The notes below the pieces were generated by a model. That model saw only the letters and a program-made list of their open reading frames with translations, did not search any database and was not told where the DNA came from. A DNA stretch of 64,000 bases from Aliisedimentitalea scapharcae (GTDB taxonomy: Bacteria > Pseudomonadota > Alphaproteobacteria > Rhodobacterales > Rhodobacteraceae): contig NZ_CP123584.1 in NCBI RefSeq assembly GCF_045277565.1, forward strand, positions 4,092,001 through 4,156,000. The letters are read 5' to 3'. Each line of letters opens with the position of its first letter. Position 1 is the first letter of the stretch. A program made the translations under genes and the position numbers. This document shows positions 40,071-48,336 of the stretch, piece by piece.

Positions 40071-43020
40071 GAAGACGCTCCCCTTCCGGATCCACAAAAT
40101 GCGCGCTGACGACTTCGACCTGGATGTCCTTGCCTTCCAGCGGGTTTACCGCGCGAATGACTTCACCCTTGCGCTCTCCACCGTTTTTCAGGAACCCGAT
40201 GCCGATCGATGACCCCAGGATCGGAGAATGCGCTGCCGAAGTGATATAGCCTTGGTCGGTCTTTGCGTTGACCTCGCCTGTGGCGTTCATCAGATGCGCC
40301 CCCGCCAATACCTTGTCGGTGCTGTTGACCGGTTTGAAGCCCACCAACATCAACGCGCCTTCTTGATTCATACCTTCGCGTTCGCTCAGGGTATTGCCGA
40401 TACAGTCTTTTTTCTTGCTGACCATACGACCCATACCAAGGTTCAGCGCCGATGTGGTGCCATTCAGCTCGTTTCCTGCTGCGTGGCCCTTTTCGATCCG
40501 CATGACGCCCAGCGCTTCGGTTCCGTATGGAACCGCGTCGAATTCCTCGCCCGCTTCCATCAGCTTCTCCATCATGGCGTTGCCATAACGGGTCGGAACC
40601 GCGATCTCATAGGCCAATTCACCCGAGAAGGAGATCCGGAACAGGCGCGCCCGCAGACCGCCACAGACCGTGACCTCGCCACAGGCCATAAAGGGGAACC
40701 CTTCGTTGGACAGATCGTGGTCCTGGTCCACCACCTTTTGCAGCAACTTGCGCGCATTGGGGCCGGCCACGGCAAACTGGGCCCAGGCCTCGGTCGTGGA
40801 AATCAATTGAACATCCATGTCCGGGTACAGACACTGGCGCGCGAATTCCATGTTGCGATAGACCACAACCGCATTGGCCGTTGTCGTGGTCACCACAAAA
40901 TGATCCTCGGCGAACCGTGCGGCGGTGCCATCGTCATAGGCAATGCCGTCTTCGCGCAGCATCAGACCATACCGGACCTTGCCCACGGCCAGTTTGCCGA
41001 ACGCATTGGCGTAGATCTTGTTCAGGAATTCAGCAGCGTCTTTGCCTTGCACGTCGATCTTGCCCAACGTGGTTACGTCGCAGATGCCGACCGATTTCCG
41101 GGTTTGCATAACTTCGCGGTCTACCGACTGGCGCCAATGGGTTTCACCGGGTTTGGTGAACCACTGGGCGCGCAACCACATGCCGACCTCGACGAATGTC
41201 GCACCATTCTCCAGCGCCCATTTGTGGCTGGGTGTCTTACGGGTCGGACGGAAATCCGCACCGACCGCGCGACCAGCCAAGGCACCGAACGACACTGGTG
41301 TATAGGGTGGGCGGAAAATGGTGGTGCCAACCTCGGGGATCTGTTTCCCTGCCAGTTCGGCCATGATCGCCAGACCACCCATGTTCGATGTCTTGCCCTG
41401 GTCGGTCGCCATCCCCAGTGTGGTGTACCGCTTGAGGTGTTCGACCGATTTGAAGTTCTCCTGATGCGCCAGTTTGACGTCCTTGACAGTGACGTCGTTC
41501 TGCTGATCCAACCAGGCCCGGCCCTTGCCTTCCTTGACGAACCAGAAGGGCGTCACATTGGTCGGGGCATCTTCTGCCTGGGGCAGATCGGCAGCGGTGG
41601 CCGCAATCCCCAGATCCGACAGCGCAGTGACAGCGCCATCGGCACCAGTTTTCAACGCGGATGCGGTGGAGAAATCACCATTGGCCGCGCCAACGACGCT
41701 CATACCTGTGGGGATGTCGCCTGCCGGAATAAAGGCCGCGATGTCTTCACGCCACGCCGGTTTGCCGCGCTGGTGGCAGGTCAGATGCACGTTGGGATTC
41801 CAACCGCCCGACACCGCCAACACATCACAACGCACATCTCGGGTCGTGCCATTGGCCAAACGAACCGTGGCCCATTCCAGCCCCAGACGCCCTTTGGTAT
41901 CGATCACTTGTGCCCCGGCCAAAACTTCGGCCCCGGACATCGACGGCGCATCGGCGCGGGTGTCGATCACGGCCGTGATCTTGACCCCTTTGGCCATCAG
42001 GTCGGCCGCGGTGCGGTGGCCGTCGTCATTATTGGTAAAGACAGCCGCGTATTCCCCAGGCGCAGCCGCCCAGCGATTGGCATAAGCACGCACAGCACCG
42101 GCCAGCATGATGCCAGGACGGTCGTTGTTTTCGAACGCAATCGGGCGTTCGGTGGCACCGGCGCTCAGGATCGCGCGTTTGCTATAGATGCGCCACAGGA
42201 TCTGACGGGCTTTGCCGGTTTCTGGTGCGATCACGTGGTCGGATACTTTTTCCAGCGCACTATAGACCCCATGATCATACGCCCCCACAATCGTGGTCCG
42301 CGGCATGATCCGAACATTGTCCAATCCGGCCAGCTCGGCCTGCGCGCTGGCGACCCATTCGGCCCCGGACATGTCGCCCAGACCCTGGGTTTCAGCATTC
42401 AGACGCCCCCCTAGGATAAAATCTTCCTCGGCCAGAATCACCTGCGCGCCTGTCCGACCAGCAGTCAATGCCGCAGCCAGACCGGATGGGCCTGCACCGA
42501 TGATCAAGAGATCGCAATGCAGGAAACCCTTGTCATAGCTATCCGGGTCGTCTTCGCGACTGACCGACCCCAGGCCAGCGGCCTTGCGGATAATCGGCTC
42601 GTACACGCGCTCCCAAAAAGCGGCGGGCCACATGAAGGTCTTGTAATAAAACCCTGCGGTCAGAAAATTCGAGAACCGGTCGTTGATCGACATGAAGTCG
42701 CGTTCCAGAGACGGCCAGCGGTTCTGCGAATTGGCTTCCATCCCGTCATACAGCTCGGCCACGGTGGCACGTGTGTTCGGCTCCTGCCGTCCGCCATTGC
42801 GCAACTCAACCAAAGCGTTGGGTTCTTCGGACCCCGAAGTCAGCGGGCCACGCGGACGGTGATATTTGAACGACCGCCCCATCAGGCGCACGTTGTTGGC
42901 CAACAGGGCCGACGCCAATGTGTCGCCCTCGAAGCCCTGGAATTTCTTGCCATCAAAGGTGAAATTCATCACCTTGCTGCGGTCGATCAGACCACCAGAC
43001 AAACGATTGGATTGGGTCAT
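40063..43020 (-). CDS. mgdC: N-methylglutamate dehydrogenase subunit C (SoxA-like)
   Basis: 985 residues, the length and plan of sarcosine oxidase alpha. It has an N-terminal 2Fe-2S-like domain (VMNFTFDGKKFQGFEGDTLA, GRSFKYHRPRGP), an NAD-binding Rossmann segment LLIIGAGPSGLAAALTAG (about residue 178), a second nucleotide-binding half, and a C-terminal GcvT-like tetrahydrofolate domain (about residues 620-980: ICDVTTLGKIDVQGKDAAEF, FRISFSGELAYEIAVPTRYG). It oxidises N-methylglutamate to glutamate and passes the methyl group to tetrahydrofolate as methylene-THF. Sarcosine oxidase is the alternative; the GmaS-MgsABC neighbours favour MgdC. Confidence 0.82.
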   Translation of the reverse strand: MTQSNRLSGGLIDRSKVMNFTFDGKKFQGFEGDTLASALLANNVRLMGRSFKYHRPRGPLTSGSEEPNALVELRNGGRQEPNTRATVAELYDGMEANSQNRWPSLERDFMSINDRFSNFLTAGFYYKTFMWPAAFWERVYEPIIRKAAGLGSVSREDDPDSYDKGFLHCDLLIIGAGPSGLAAALTAGRTGAQVILAEEDFILGGRLNAETQGLGDMSGAEWVASAQAELAGLDNVRIMPRTTIVGAYDHGVYSALEKVSDHVIAPETGKARQILWRIYSKRAILSAGATERPIAFENNDRPGIMLAGAVRAYANRWAAAPGEYAAVFTNNDDGHRTAADLMAKGVKITAVIDTRADAPSMSGAEVLAGAQVIDTKGRLGLEWATVRLANGTTRDVRCDVLAVSGGWNPNVHLTCHQRGKPAWREDIAAFIPAGDIPTGMSVVGAANGDFSTASALKTGADGAVTALSDLGIAATAADLPQAEDAPTNVTPFWFVKEGKGRAWLDQQNDVTVKDVKLAHQENFKSVEHLKRYTTLGMATDQGKTSNMGGLAIMAELAGKQIPEVGTTIFRPPYTPVSFGALAGRAVGADFRPTRKTPSHKWALENGATFVEVGMWLRAQWFTKPGETHWRQSVDREVMQTRKSVGICDVTTLGKIDVQGKDAAEFLNKIYANAFGKLAVGKVRYGLMLREDGIAYDDGTAARFAEDHFVVTTTTANAVVVYRNMEFARQCLYPDMDVQLISTTEAWAQFAVAGPNARKLLQKVVDQDHDLSNEGFPFMACGEVTVCGGLRARLFRISFSGELAYEIAVPTRYGNAMMEKLMEAGEEFDAVPYGTEALGVMRIEKGHAAGNELNGTTSALNLGMGRMVSKKKDCIGNTLSEREGMNQEGALMLVGFKPVNSTDKVLAGAHLMNATGEVNAKTDQGYITSAAHSPILGSSIGIGFLKNGGERKGEVIRAVNPLEGKDIQVEVVSAHFVDPEGERLRG

Positions 43021-43304
43021 TTGCTCCGCCCCCGTGCGCGGGCCACATCACGGGCCAATTCGACTTTGGAAATCTCGTGGGTCAGCGTATTGCGCGTCAC
43101 CACCAACCAGGACCGGTCGCCCTGTTCATGGAACCACAATTCGCGGTGGATGCCCGCCGGGTTGTCACGCAGATAGACATAGTCATGGAACTGGTCCGCC
43201 GCGTCATCGGCCTGCCAATCGGGCCGGTCGATCAGGCTGGCGTCGCCCAGATAGGTGAATTCCTGTGCATCGCGGGGGCCCAGGATCGGATGGTTGATGA
43301 TCAT
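43017..43304 (-). CDS. mgdB: N-methylglutamate dehydrogenase subunit B (SoxD-like)
   Basis: 95 residues, like the delta subunit of sarcosine oxidase: INHPILGPRDAQEFTYLGDA at the N terminus, then QFHDYVYLRDNPAGIHRELW and the WLVVTRNTLTHEI segment. In SoxD Cys and His residues bind zinc; here the Cys residues are absent while His residues remain (HPILG, FHEQ). It lies between mgdA (14-bp gap, site GAAGGAGGG) and mgdC (4-bp overlap). Confidence 0.83.
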   Translation of the reverse strand: MIINHPILGPRDAQEFTYLGDASLIDRPDWQADDAADQFHDYVYLRDNPAGIHRELWFHEQGDRSWLVVTRNTLTHEISKVELARDVARARGRSK

Positions 43305-43318
43305 CTGTTATCCCTCCT

Positions 43319-44569
43319 TCAGTGCAGGTTCGGATTGGGGCCAACGCCCTTTTCGTCAATCATGCGGCCCGAACGGAACCGGTCGAGTCGGTAAGCCGTT
43401 GCCACTTCGTGCGGGGTGTCGGTCGCCAAAAGATGCGCATAGCACCAACCTGACGCCGGGGTCGCCTTGAACCCGCCATAACACCACCCACCGTTGAAAT
43501 AGAGCCCGTCGATATGGGTCTTGTCGATAAAGGGAGACCCATCCATCGACATGTCCATAACGCCGCCCCACGAGCGTAGCAACCGCACCCGTCCCAGCGC
43601 CGGGATCAGCGCCATGCCGCCTTCGACGACATCTTCGACCACCGGCAGGTTGCCGCGTTGAGCATAAGAATTGTACATGTCCAGGTCACCGCCGAACACC
43701 AAACCGCCTTTGTCTGACTGGCTACAATAAAAATGACCTGCGCCAAAGGTGATGACCCCGTCGATCAACGGCTTCAGACCCTCTGAAACAAAGGCCTGCA
43801 AAACGTGGGTTTCGATTGGCAGACGCATACCTGCCTGCGCCATCACCCGGCTGGAAGATCCCGCGACACAAGAGGCCACTTTCTTGGCGCCAATGAACCC
43901 TTTGGAGGTTTCCACGCCGAGACATTTGCCGTTCTCGATCTTGAAACCCGTAACTTCGCAGTTCTGAATGATATCGACGCCACGCATGTCGGCGCCTCGG
44001 GCATAACCCCAGGCCACCGCATCGTGGCGCACCGTGCCACCGCGACGGTGCAGCAGACCGCCCTTGATCGGGAACCGTGCATTGTCGAAATTCAGGAACG
44101 GGTACATCGACCTTACACCGTTGGCGTCCAGCAGCTCGGCGTCCGATCCGTTCAGAATCATCGCATTTCCGCGCCGCCGCGCCGCGTCCCGTTGTGCATC
44201 CGTATGCACCAGGTTCAAAATACCGCGCTGGCTGACCATGGCGTTATAGTTGAAGTCCTGCTCCAACCCTTCCCATAGCTTCAGCGACAGCTCGTAAAAA
44301 GGCTCGTTGCCATCCAGCAAATAGTTCGAGCGGATAATCGTGGTATTCCGACCGACGTTGCCGCCGCCGATATAACCCTTTTCGATCACCGCGACATTGG
44401 TGATGCCATGGACCTTTGACAGGTAATAGGCCGTAGCCAACCCGTGGCCACCGCCACCAATGATGATTACATCATAGCTTTTTTTGGGTTCCGGATCGCG
44501 CCAGGCCGGGCGCCATCCCTTGTGGCCCGTCAGGGCCTCCTTGATCACTTTCAGACCGGAATACCGCAT
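43319..44569 (-). CDS. mgdA: N-methylglutamate dehydrogenase subunit A (SoxB-like, FAD)
   Basis: 416 residues of the DAO/sarcosine-oxidase beta type. FAD-binding VIIIGGGGHGLATAYYLSKV is near residues 31-50, then NVAVIEKGYIGGGNVGRNTT, a substrate region, and the C-terminal DGLYFNGGWCYGGFKATPAS typical of the flavin-linked active site. It is the amine-oxidising subunit. The ATG at 44569 follows GAGAGGACACC; a start five codons upstream lacks a site. It is the first gene of mgdABCD, with the promoter in the 312-bp gap to hpaR. Confidence 0.85.
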   Translation of the reverse strand: MRYSGLKVIKEALTGHKGWRPAWRDPEPKKSYDVIIIGGGGHGLATAYYLSKVHGITNVAVIEKGYIGGGNVGRNTTIIRSNYLLDGNEPFYELSLKLWEGLEQDFNYNAMVSQRGILNLVHTDAQRDAARRRGNAMILNGSDAELLDANGVRSMYPFLNFDNARFPIKGGLLHRRGGTVRHDAVAWGYARGADMRGVDIIQNCEVTGFKIENGKCLGVETSKGFIGAKKVASCVAGSSSRVMAQAGMRLPIETHVLQAFVSEGLKPLIDGVITFGAGHFYCSQSDKGGLVFGGDLDMYNSYAQRGNLPVVEDVVEGGMALIPALGRVRLLRSWGGVMDMSMDGSPFIDKTHIDGLYFNGGWCYGGFKATPASGWCYAHLLATDTPHEVATAYRLDRFRSGRMIDEKGVGPNPNLH

Positions 44570-44650
44570 GGTGTCCTCTCTCAATTCTCCACCAGAGTTG
44601 GAGAGAACCGGGAGAAATCACAGGGCGATTTCGGTCACGGACTGCCCTGT

Positions 44651-44677
44651 TTGCGACTATTTCACAGTATGTTGCGA
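44651..44677 (-). promoter_or_regulatory. 21-bp-spaced direct repeats upstream of mgdA
   Basis: TTGCGA occurs at 44651-44656 and 44672-44677 in the same orientation, 21 bp apart (two helical turns), about 80-110 bp before the mgdA start codon. This is the spacing used by AraC-family activators. The rest of the gap (44570-44881) shows nothing recognisable apart from AT-rich bases near 44730-44760. Confidence 0.4.
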
Positions 44678-44881
44678 ACAGTCACGACCAGGGGAACCAA
44701 GCCTCTGCAATCGGGATCGTCGGTGGTTTCGTCATAAAAACAGTGAGATAACACAATTTCACCCTCCAATATCAGGTGGTTTCAAGCGTTATCTGGAACA
44801 CACAACGCTCTACGCCGTTCGCGTCATCAACCTATCGACCTGCGCCAGAAACCGCATCCGAAACATCGCCAATCATCTACT

Positions 44882-45325
44882 TTACACGTCCGAGTCGCCG
44901 ATTTGGTCCAACTCGTTCAACAGATCCAACAACGCCTCATATCGGTCCTGCCCCATACGGTGACGGACGTTGTCCATCAGCGCGACGCTGGCCTCCAGAT
45001 TTGTCGCAATCAGTGCCGATCCGGCTTCTGAAATCCGAACCACCTGTTTGCGGCGATCCACGGTGTCGCGCTCGCGGCTGATCAACTGCTTTTCTTCCAG
45101 CTTCTGAAGGATACGGGTCAGGCTGGGCAACAACAAACACGCCAGTTCGGCAATGCGCGTCGGCTCCATCGGCCCGTCTTCCTCCAAAACCCGCAGGACC
45201 CGCCACTGTTGTTCGGTCACATCGGATTCGCTCAACATCGCGCGTATGGGTCCCATCACCTGCTCGCGCGCGCGGAGCAAAGCGATCGGCAAAGATCGGG
45301 ACGTTGAAGGCAGTCGTGTGTTCAT
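44882..45325 (-). CDS. hpaR: MarR-family regulator of homoprotocatechuate degradation (HpaR)
   Basis: 147 residues of MarR type. The winged helix runs through SDVTEQQWRVLRVLEEDGPM, ELACLLLPSLTRILQKLEEK and LISRERDTVDRRKQVVRISE (about residues 36-95). The opening SRSLPIALLRAREQVMGPIR and the TEQQWR segment match HpaR-type repressors. The ATG at 45325 is chosen over a TTG two codons upstream. It is divergent from hpaF with a 117-bp gap, so it probably represses the hpa operon and itself, relieved by homoprotocatechuate or 4-hydroxyphenylacetate. Confidence 0.85.
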   Translation of the reverse strand: MNTRLPSTSRSLPIALLRAREQVMGPIRAMLSESDVTEQQWRVLRVLEEDGPMEPTRIAELACLLLPSLTRILQKLEEKQLISRERDTVDRRKQVVRISEAGSALIATNLEASVALMDNVRHRMGQDRYEALLDLLNELDQIGDSDV

Positions 45326-45383
45326 ACGCAATTATCACCCCCCTCGCTCGCAAAGGCAATCGGCAGCGGTATTTTTTCCGAGT

Positions 45384-45428
45384 TTGACAGGTCGATTCCA
45401 AACTGCTACACATGTTAACAATATATCA
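45384..45428 (+). promoter_or_regulatory. hpa operon promoter and candidate HpaR operator
   Basis: TTGACA (45384-45389) and TACACA (45407-45412) are 17 bp apart. The perfect palindrome TGTTAACA (45413-45420) within an AT-rich stretch follows at the expected transcription start, where a MarR-type repressor would sit. hpaF begins at 45443 with GGAG upstream. Confidence 0.55.
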
Positions 45429-45442
45429 AGCCGGAGATTCTC

Positions 45443-45838
45443 ATGCCCCACCTCAGCATCGACTATTCCGCCAATATGGAGGACCGGATCGACATGCCCG
45501 CGCTCTGCGATACCCTGCGCAACGCAATGATCGAAACCGGTGTATTTCCGCTGGCCGGCATCCGGGTGCGCGCCTTTCGGGCTGATCACGTGTCAATCGC
45601 CGACGGCAACCCGGATCACGGCTACATCGATATTTCAGTAAGGCTGCGCGCCGGGCGCGATCTAGAAACCCGCAAACGCGCCAGCGCCCAGATCTTTGCC
45701 GCGGCGAAAACCTTTCTGACGCCGACCATGCAAACCCATTCCATCGCGCTGTCCTTTGAGATGCGCGACATCGACGCCGAGCTGTCCCCCAAGACCGGCT
45801 CCATCCGCGACCATCTCAAGAAAGGCACCTCTCAATGA
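45443..45838 (+). CDS. hpaF: 5-carboxymethyl-2-hydroxymuconate isomerase
   Basis: 131 residues of the CHMI (tautomerase-superfamily) family. It begins MPHLSIDYSANMEDRIDMPA with the catalytic Pro1 exposed after Met removal. FPLAGIRVRAFRADHVSIAD and GYIDISVRLRAGRDLETRKR follow. It isomerises 5-carboxymethyl-2-hydroxymuconate to the 2-oxo form in the homoprotocatechuate meta-cleavage pathway. The ATG follows GGAGATTCTC and its end overlaps hpaE by four bases. It is the first gene of the plus-strand hpa operon. Confidence 0.9.
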   Translation: MPHLSIDYSANMEDRIDMPALCDTLRNAMIETGVFPLAGIRVRAFRADHVSIADGNPDHGYIDISVRLRAGRDLETRKRASAQIFAAAKTFLTPTMQTHSIALSFEMRDIDAELSPKTGSIRDHLKKGTSQ

Positions 45839-47346
45839 CTGCCCTGCCCGCCAATATCGACAAACTCTCCGCTTATCTGGAACGGTTCCGCACCGATGGA
45901 ATCCTGAACCTGATTAATGGCACCAGCCAACCAGCCCTTTCCGGGGCATTCTTCGAAAACGCCTCGCCCGTGGATGAAAGCCTGATCTGCCAGGTCGCAC
46001 GCGGCAACAACGATGACATCGACGCCGCAGCCAGGGCTGCGCGCGATGCCTTTCCTGCCTGGCGTGATATGCCTGCGCTCGAGCGCAAGAAAATCCTGAA
46101 CCGGATTGCAGACCTGATTGTGGAACGCGCTGAAGAAATCGCTATGTGCGAATGTTGGGACACGGGACAAGCCCTGCGCTTCATGTCCAAAGCTGCGCTG
46201 CGCGGTGCCGAAAATTTCCGCTTCTTTGCCGACAAGGTCACCGCCGCGCGGGATGGCCAGCAACTGCAGTCACCTACCCTGATGAATGTGACCACCCGCG
46301 TGCCGATCGGCCCCGTGGGGGTGATCACCCCGTGGAATACGCCCTTCATGTTGTCGACGTGGAAGATTGCCCCGGCACTGGCAGCCGGCTGCACCGTCGT
46401 GCACAAACCCGCAGAATTCAGCCCCCTGACCGCGCGCATACTGGCCGAAATCGCCCATGAATCCGGCCTGCCGGCAGGCGTCTGGAACCTTGTGAACGGA
46501 TTTGGCGAAGAAGCCGGAAAACGACTGACGGAACATCCGGACATCAAGGCCATTGCCTTTGTCGGGGAATCCAGCACCGGATCAATGATCATGAAACAGG
46601 GTGCCGACACTCTGAAACGCGTACATTTCGAACTTGGCGGCAAGAATCCGGTGGTGGTGTTTGATGATGCCGACCTGGACCGCGCATTGGATGCGGCGAT
46701 CTTCATGATCTATTCGCTGAACGGCGAACGCTGCACCTCGTCGTCACGCCTGTTGGTACAGGACAGCATCGCAGATACATTCGAAGCCAAGTTGATCGAA
46801 CGGGTCAACAACATCCGCGTCGGCCACCCGCTGGATCCGCAAACCGAAGTCGGCCCACTGATCCACAAGGTGCATTTCGACAAGGTGACCTCCTATTTCG
46901 ATATTGCCCGCAAAAACGGTGCCACCGTCGCCGCCGGGGGCGAACGGGTTGGCGATCAGGGGTGGTTCGTCCGCCCCACCCTGTTCACCAACGCCACCAA
47001 CGACATGACCATCGCCCAGGAAGAAATCTTTGGCCCGGTCCTGACCGCCATCCGCTTTTCTGACGAAGACCACGCCTTGCAAATGGCCAATGACACTCAA
47101 TATGGCCTCACTGCCTATGTCTGGACCAATGACCTGTCCCGCGCCCTGCGGGTCACCGATCGCCTCGAGGCCGGGATGATCTGGGTAAACAGTGAAAACG
47201 TGCGCCACCTGCCCACCCCGTTTGGCGGCGTCAAAGCCAGCGGCATCGGACGCGATGGCGGAGACTGGTCGTTCGATTTTTACATGGAACAGAAACACAT
47301 CGGCTTTGCACTGGGGCAACACACCATCCCACGTCTGGGGGCCTGA
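45835..47346 (+). CDS. hpaE: 5-carboxymethyl-2-hydroxymuconate semialdehyde dehydrogenase
   Basis: 503-residue aldehyde dehydrogenase. NAD-binding VGVITPWNTPFMLSTWKIAP is near residue 160, the general base Glu in VHFELGGKNPVVVF near residue 265, and the catalytic Cys in SLNGERCTSSSRLL near residue 299. EEIFGPVL and TPFGGVKASGIGRDG close the family pattern. It oxidises the ring-cleavage product semialdehyde to the diacid. The narrow substrate call comes from the hpa operon. ATGA overlap with hpaF. Confidence 0.92.
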   Translation: MTALPANIDKLSAYLERFRTDGILNLINGTSQPALSGAFFENASPVDESLICQVARGNNDDIDAAARAARDAFPAWRDMPALERKKILNRIADLIVERAEEIAMCECWDTGQALRFMSKAALRGAENFRFFADKVTAARDGQQLQSPTLMNVTTRVPIGPVGVITPWNTPFMLSTWKIAPALAAGCTVVHKPAEFSPLTARILAEIAHESGLPAGVWNLVNGFGEEAGKRLTEHPDIKAIAFVGESSTGSMIMKQGADTLKRVHFELGGKNPVVVFDDADLDRALDAAIFMIYSLNGERCTSSSRLLVQDSIADTFEAKLIERVNNIRVGHPLDPQTEVGPLIHKVHFDKVTSYFDIARKNGATVAAGGERVGDQGWFVRPTLFTNATNDMTIAQEEIFGPVLTAIRFSDEDHALQMANDTQYGLTAYVWTNDLSRALRVTDRLEAGMIWVNSENVRHLPTPFGGVKASGIGRDGGDWSFDFYMEQKHIGFALGQHTIPRLGA

Positions 47347-47358
47347 TCGCCCCGATCC

Positions 47359-47409
47359 CTTTCATCTGGCCGTAAATATCCCGGGGAGTGTGAGGGGCTG
47401 GCCCCTCAC
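47359..47409. repeat. Intergenic motif and hairpin between hpaE and hpaD
   Basis: The gap has a 28-bp string ending AAATATCCCGGGG (47359-47386), then GTGAGGGG (47390-47397) and CCCCTCAC (47402-47409) as an 8-bp stem with a 4-nt loop, just before the hpaD ribosome site. I recall similar strings as common between genes in Rhodobacterales; that is memory, not a search result. There is no U-run, so it may affect mRNA processing and not termination. Confidence 0.4.
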
Positions 47410-47430
47410 CCCAACCAACTGGAGGAACCA

Positions 47431-48285
47431 ATGGGAGAAATCGTTCTCGCCGCCAAATGCACCCATGTGCCAACCATGTTGATGTCCGAACAGGACGGCC
47501 CCGTGAAGGGCAAACGCCAGCCTGCCATAGATGGTCAGTACGAAATTGCACGGCGAGCCAAGCATCTGGGGGCCGACACAGTGGTGATCTGTGACACCCA
47601 TTGGGTGATCAACGCAGGGTTTCACATCAACGCCAACCATCGGTTCAAAGGGCTGTTCACCTCGAACGAATTCCCGCAGTTCATTCAGGATATGCCCTAT
47701 GAATATGCGGGCAACCCGGACCTGGGCGACGCGATAGCCCAGATTGCATCTGACAAGGGTGCCTACACTCTGGCGCATCATCTGGACAGTTTGGAACTTG
47801 AATACGGCACCCTGGTTCCCATGCGGTTCATGTCGCGTCAGCATTCAATGAAAGTTGTCTCGGTCGCCGCCTGGGCCACCGTACATGATCACCAGGAAAG
47901 CCGCCTGGTCGGCCAGGCCATCCGAGAGGCGGTCGAGGCCAGCGACAGCAAAGTCCTTCTGGTGGCATCCGGCTCGCTCTCTCACAAGATCTGGGCGAAC
48001 AAGGATTACGCCGCCAACAACGGCACCTTTACCATCAGCAGCGAATTCAATCGCCAGGTGGATCTGCGGGTGCTGGAGCTGTGGCAAAATGGCGATCACG
48101 CCACCTTCCTCAAGATGCTTGGCGAATATGCTGAATTCTGCTGCGGAGAAGGATCCATGCATGACACTGCCATGCTGTATGGGGCGCTCGGCTGGGACGC
48201 GTACGATGGCAAATGCGAAGTCGTTACTGACTATTTCCCCAGTTCGGGCACAGGCCAGACCAATGTGATCTTTCCCGTGACTTGA
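47431..48285 (+). CDS. hpaD: 3,4-dihydroxyphenylacetate 2,3-dioxygenase, LigB (class III) type
   Basis: 284 residues, colinear with the E. coli HpaD/HpcB family: AAKCTHVPTMLMSEQDGP (first metal His), ADTVVICDTHWVINAGFHIN, LEYGTLVPMRFMS, LLVASGSLSHKIW and GEGSMHDTAMLYGALGW near the C terminus. It cleaves the ring of homoprotocatechuate next to the hydroxyls with Fe(II) and O2. The ATG follows ACTGGAGGAACCA. A second, unrelated dioxygenase of the same predicted activity lies two genes downstream. Confidence 0.92.
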   Translation: MGEIVLAAKCTHVPTMLMSEQDGPVKGKRQPAIDGQYEIARRAKHLGADTVVICDTHWVINAGFHINANHRFKGLFTSNEFPQFIQDMPYEYAGNPDLGDAIAQIASDKGAYTLAHHLDSLELEYGTLVPMRFMSRQHSMKVVSVAAWATVHDHQESRLVGQAIREAVEASDSKVLLVASGSLSHKIWANKDYAANNGTFTISSEFNRQVDLRVLELWQNGDHATFLKMLGEYAEFCCGEGSMHDTAMLYGALGWDAYDGKCEVVTDYFPSSGTGQTNVIFPVT

Positions 48286-48336
48286 AACCCTGCGCCCTTA
48301 ATCTGTGCAAGCAGAGACCCCAAAGGAAGCCCGCCC

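Noticed and set aside
40228..42414. A 728-codon open frame on the plus strand, opposite mgdC
   Set aside because: It is antisense to a well-supported gene, has no family motifs or ribosome site, and arises from high GC and codon bias. The same applies to long open frames opposite tdm, fhs, gmaS, mgsC and mtkA.
40063..44569. Calling the operon sarcosine oxidase soxBDAG
   Set aside because: Subunit plan is the same, but gmaS and mgsABC nearby and the lack of glycine-betaine demethylation genes favour N-methylglutamate dehydrogenase. Kept as the stated alternative.
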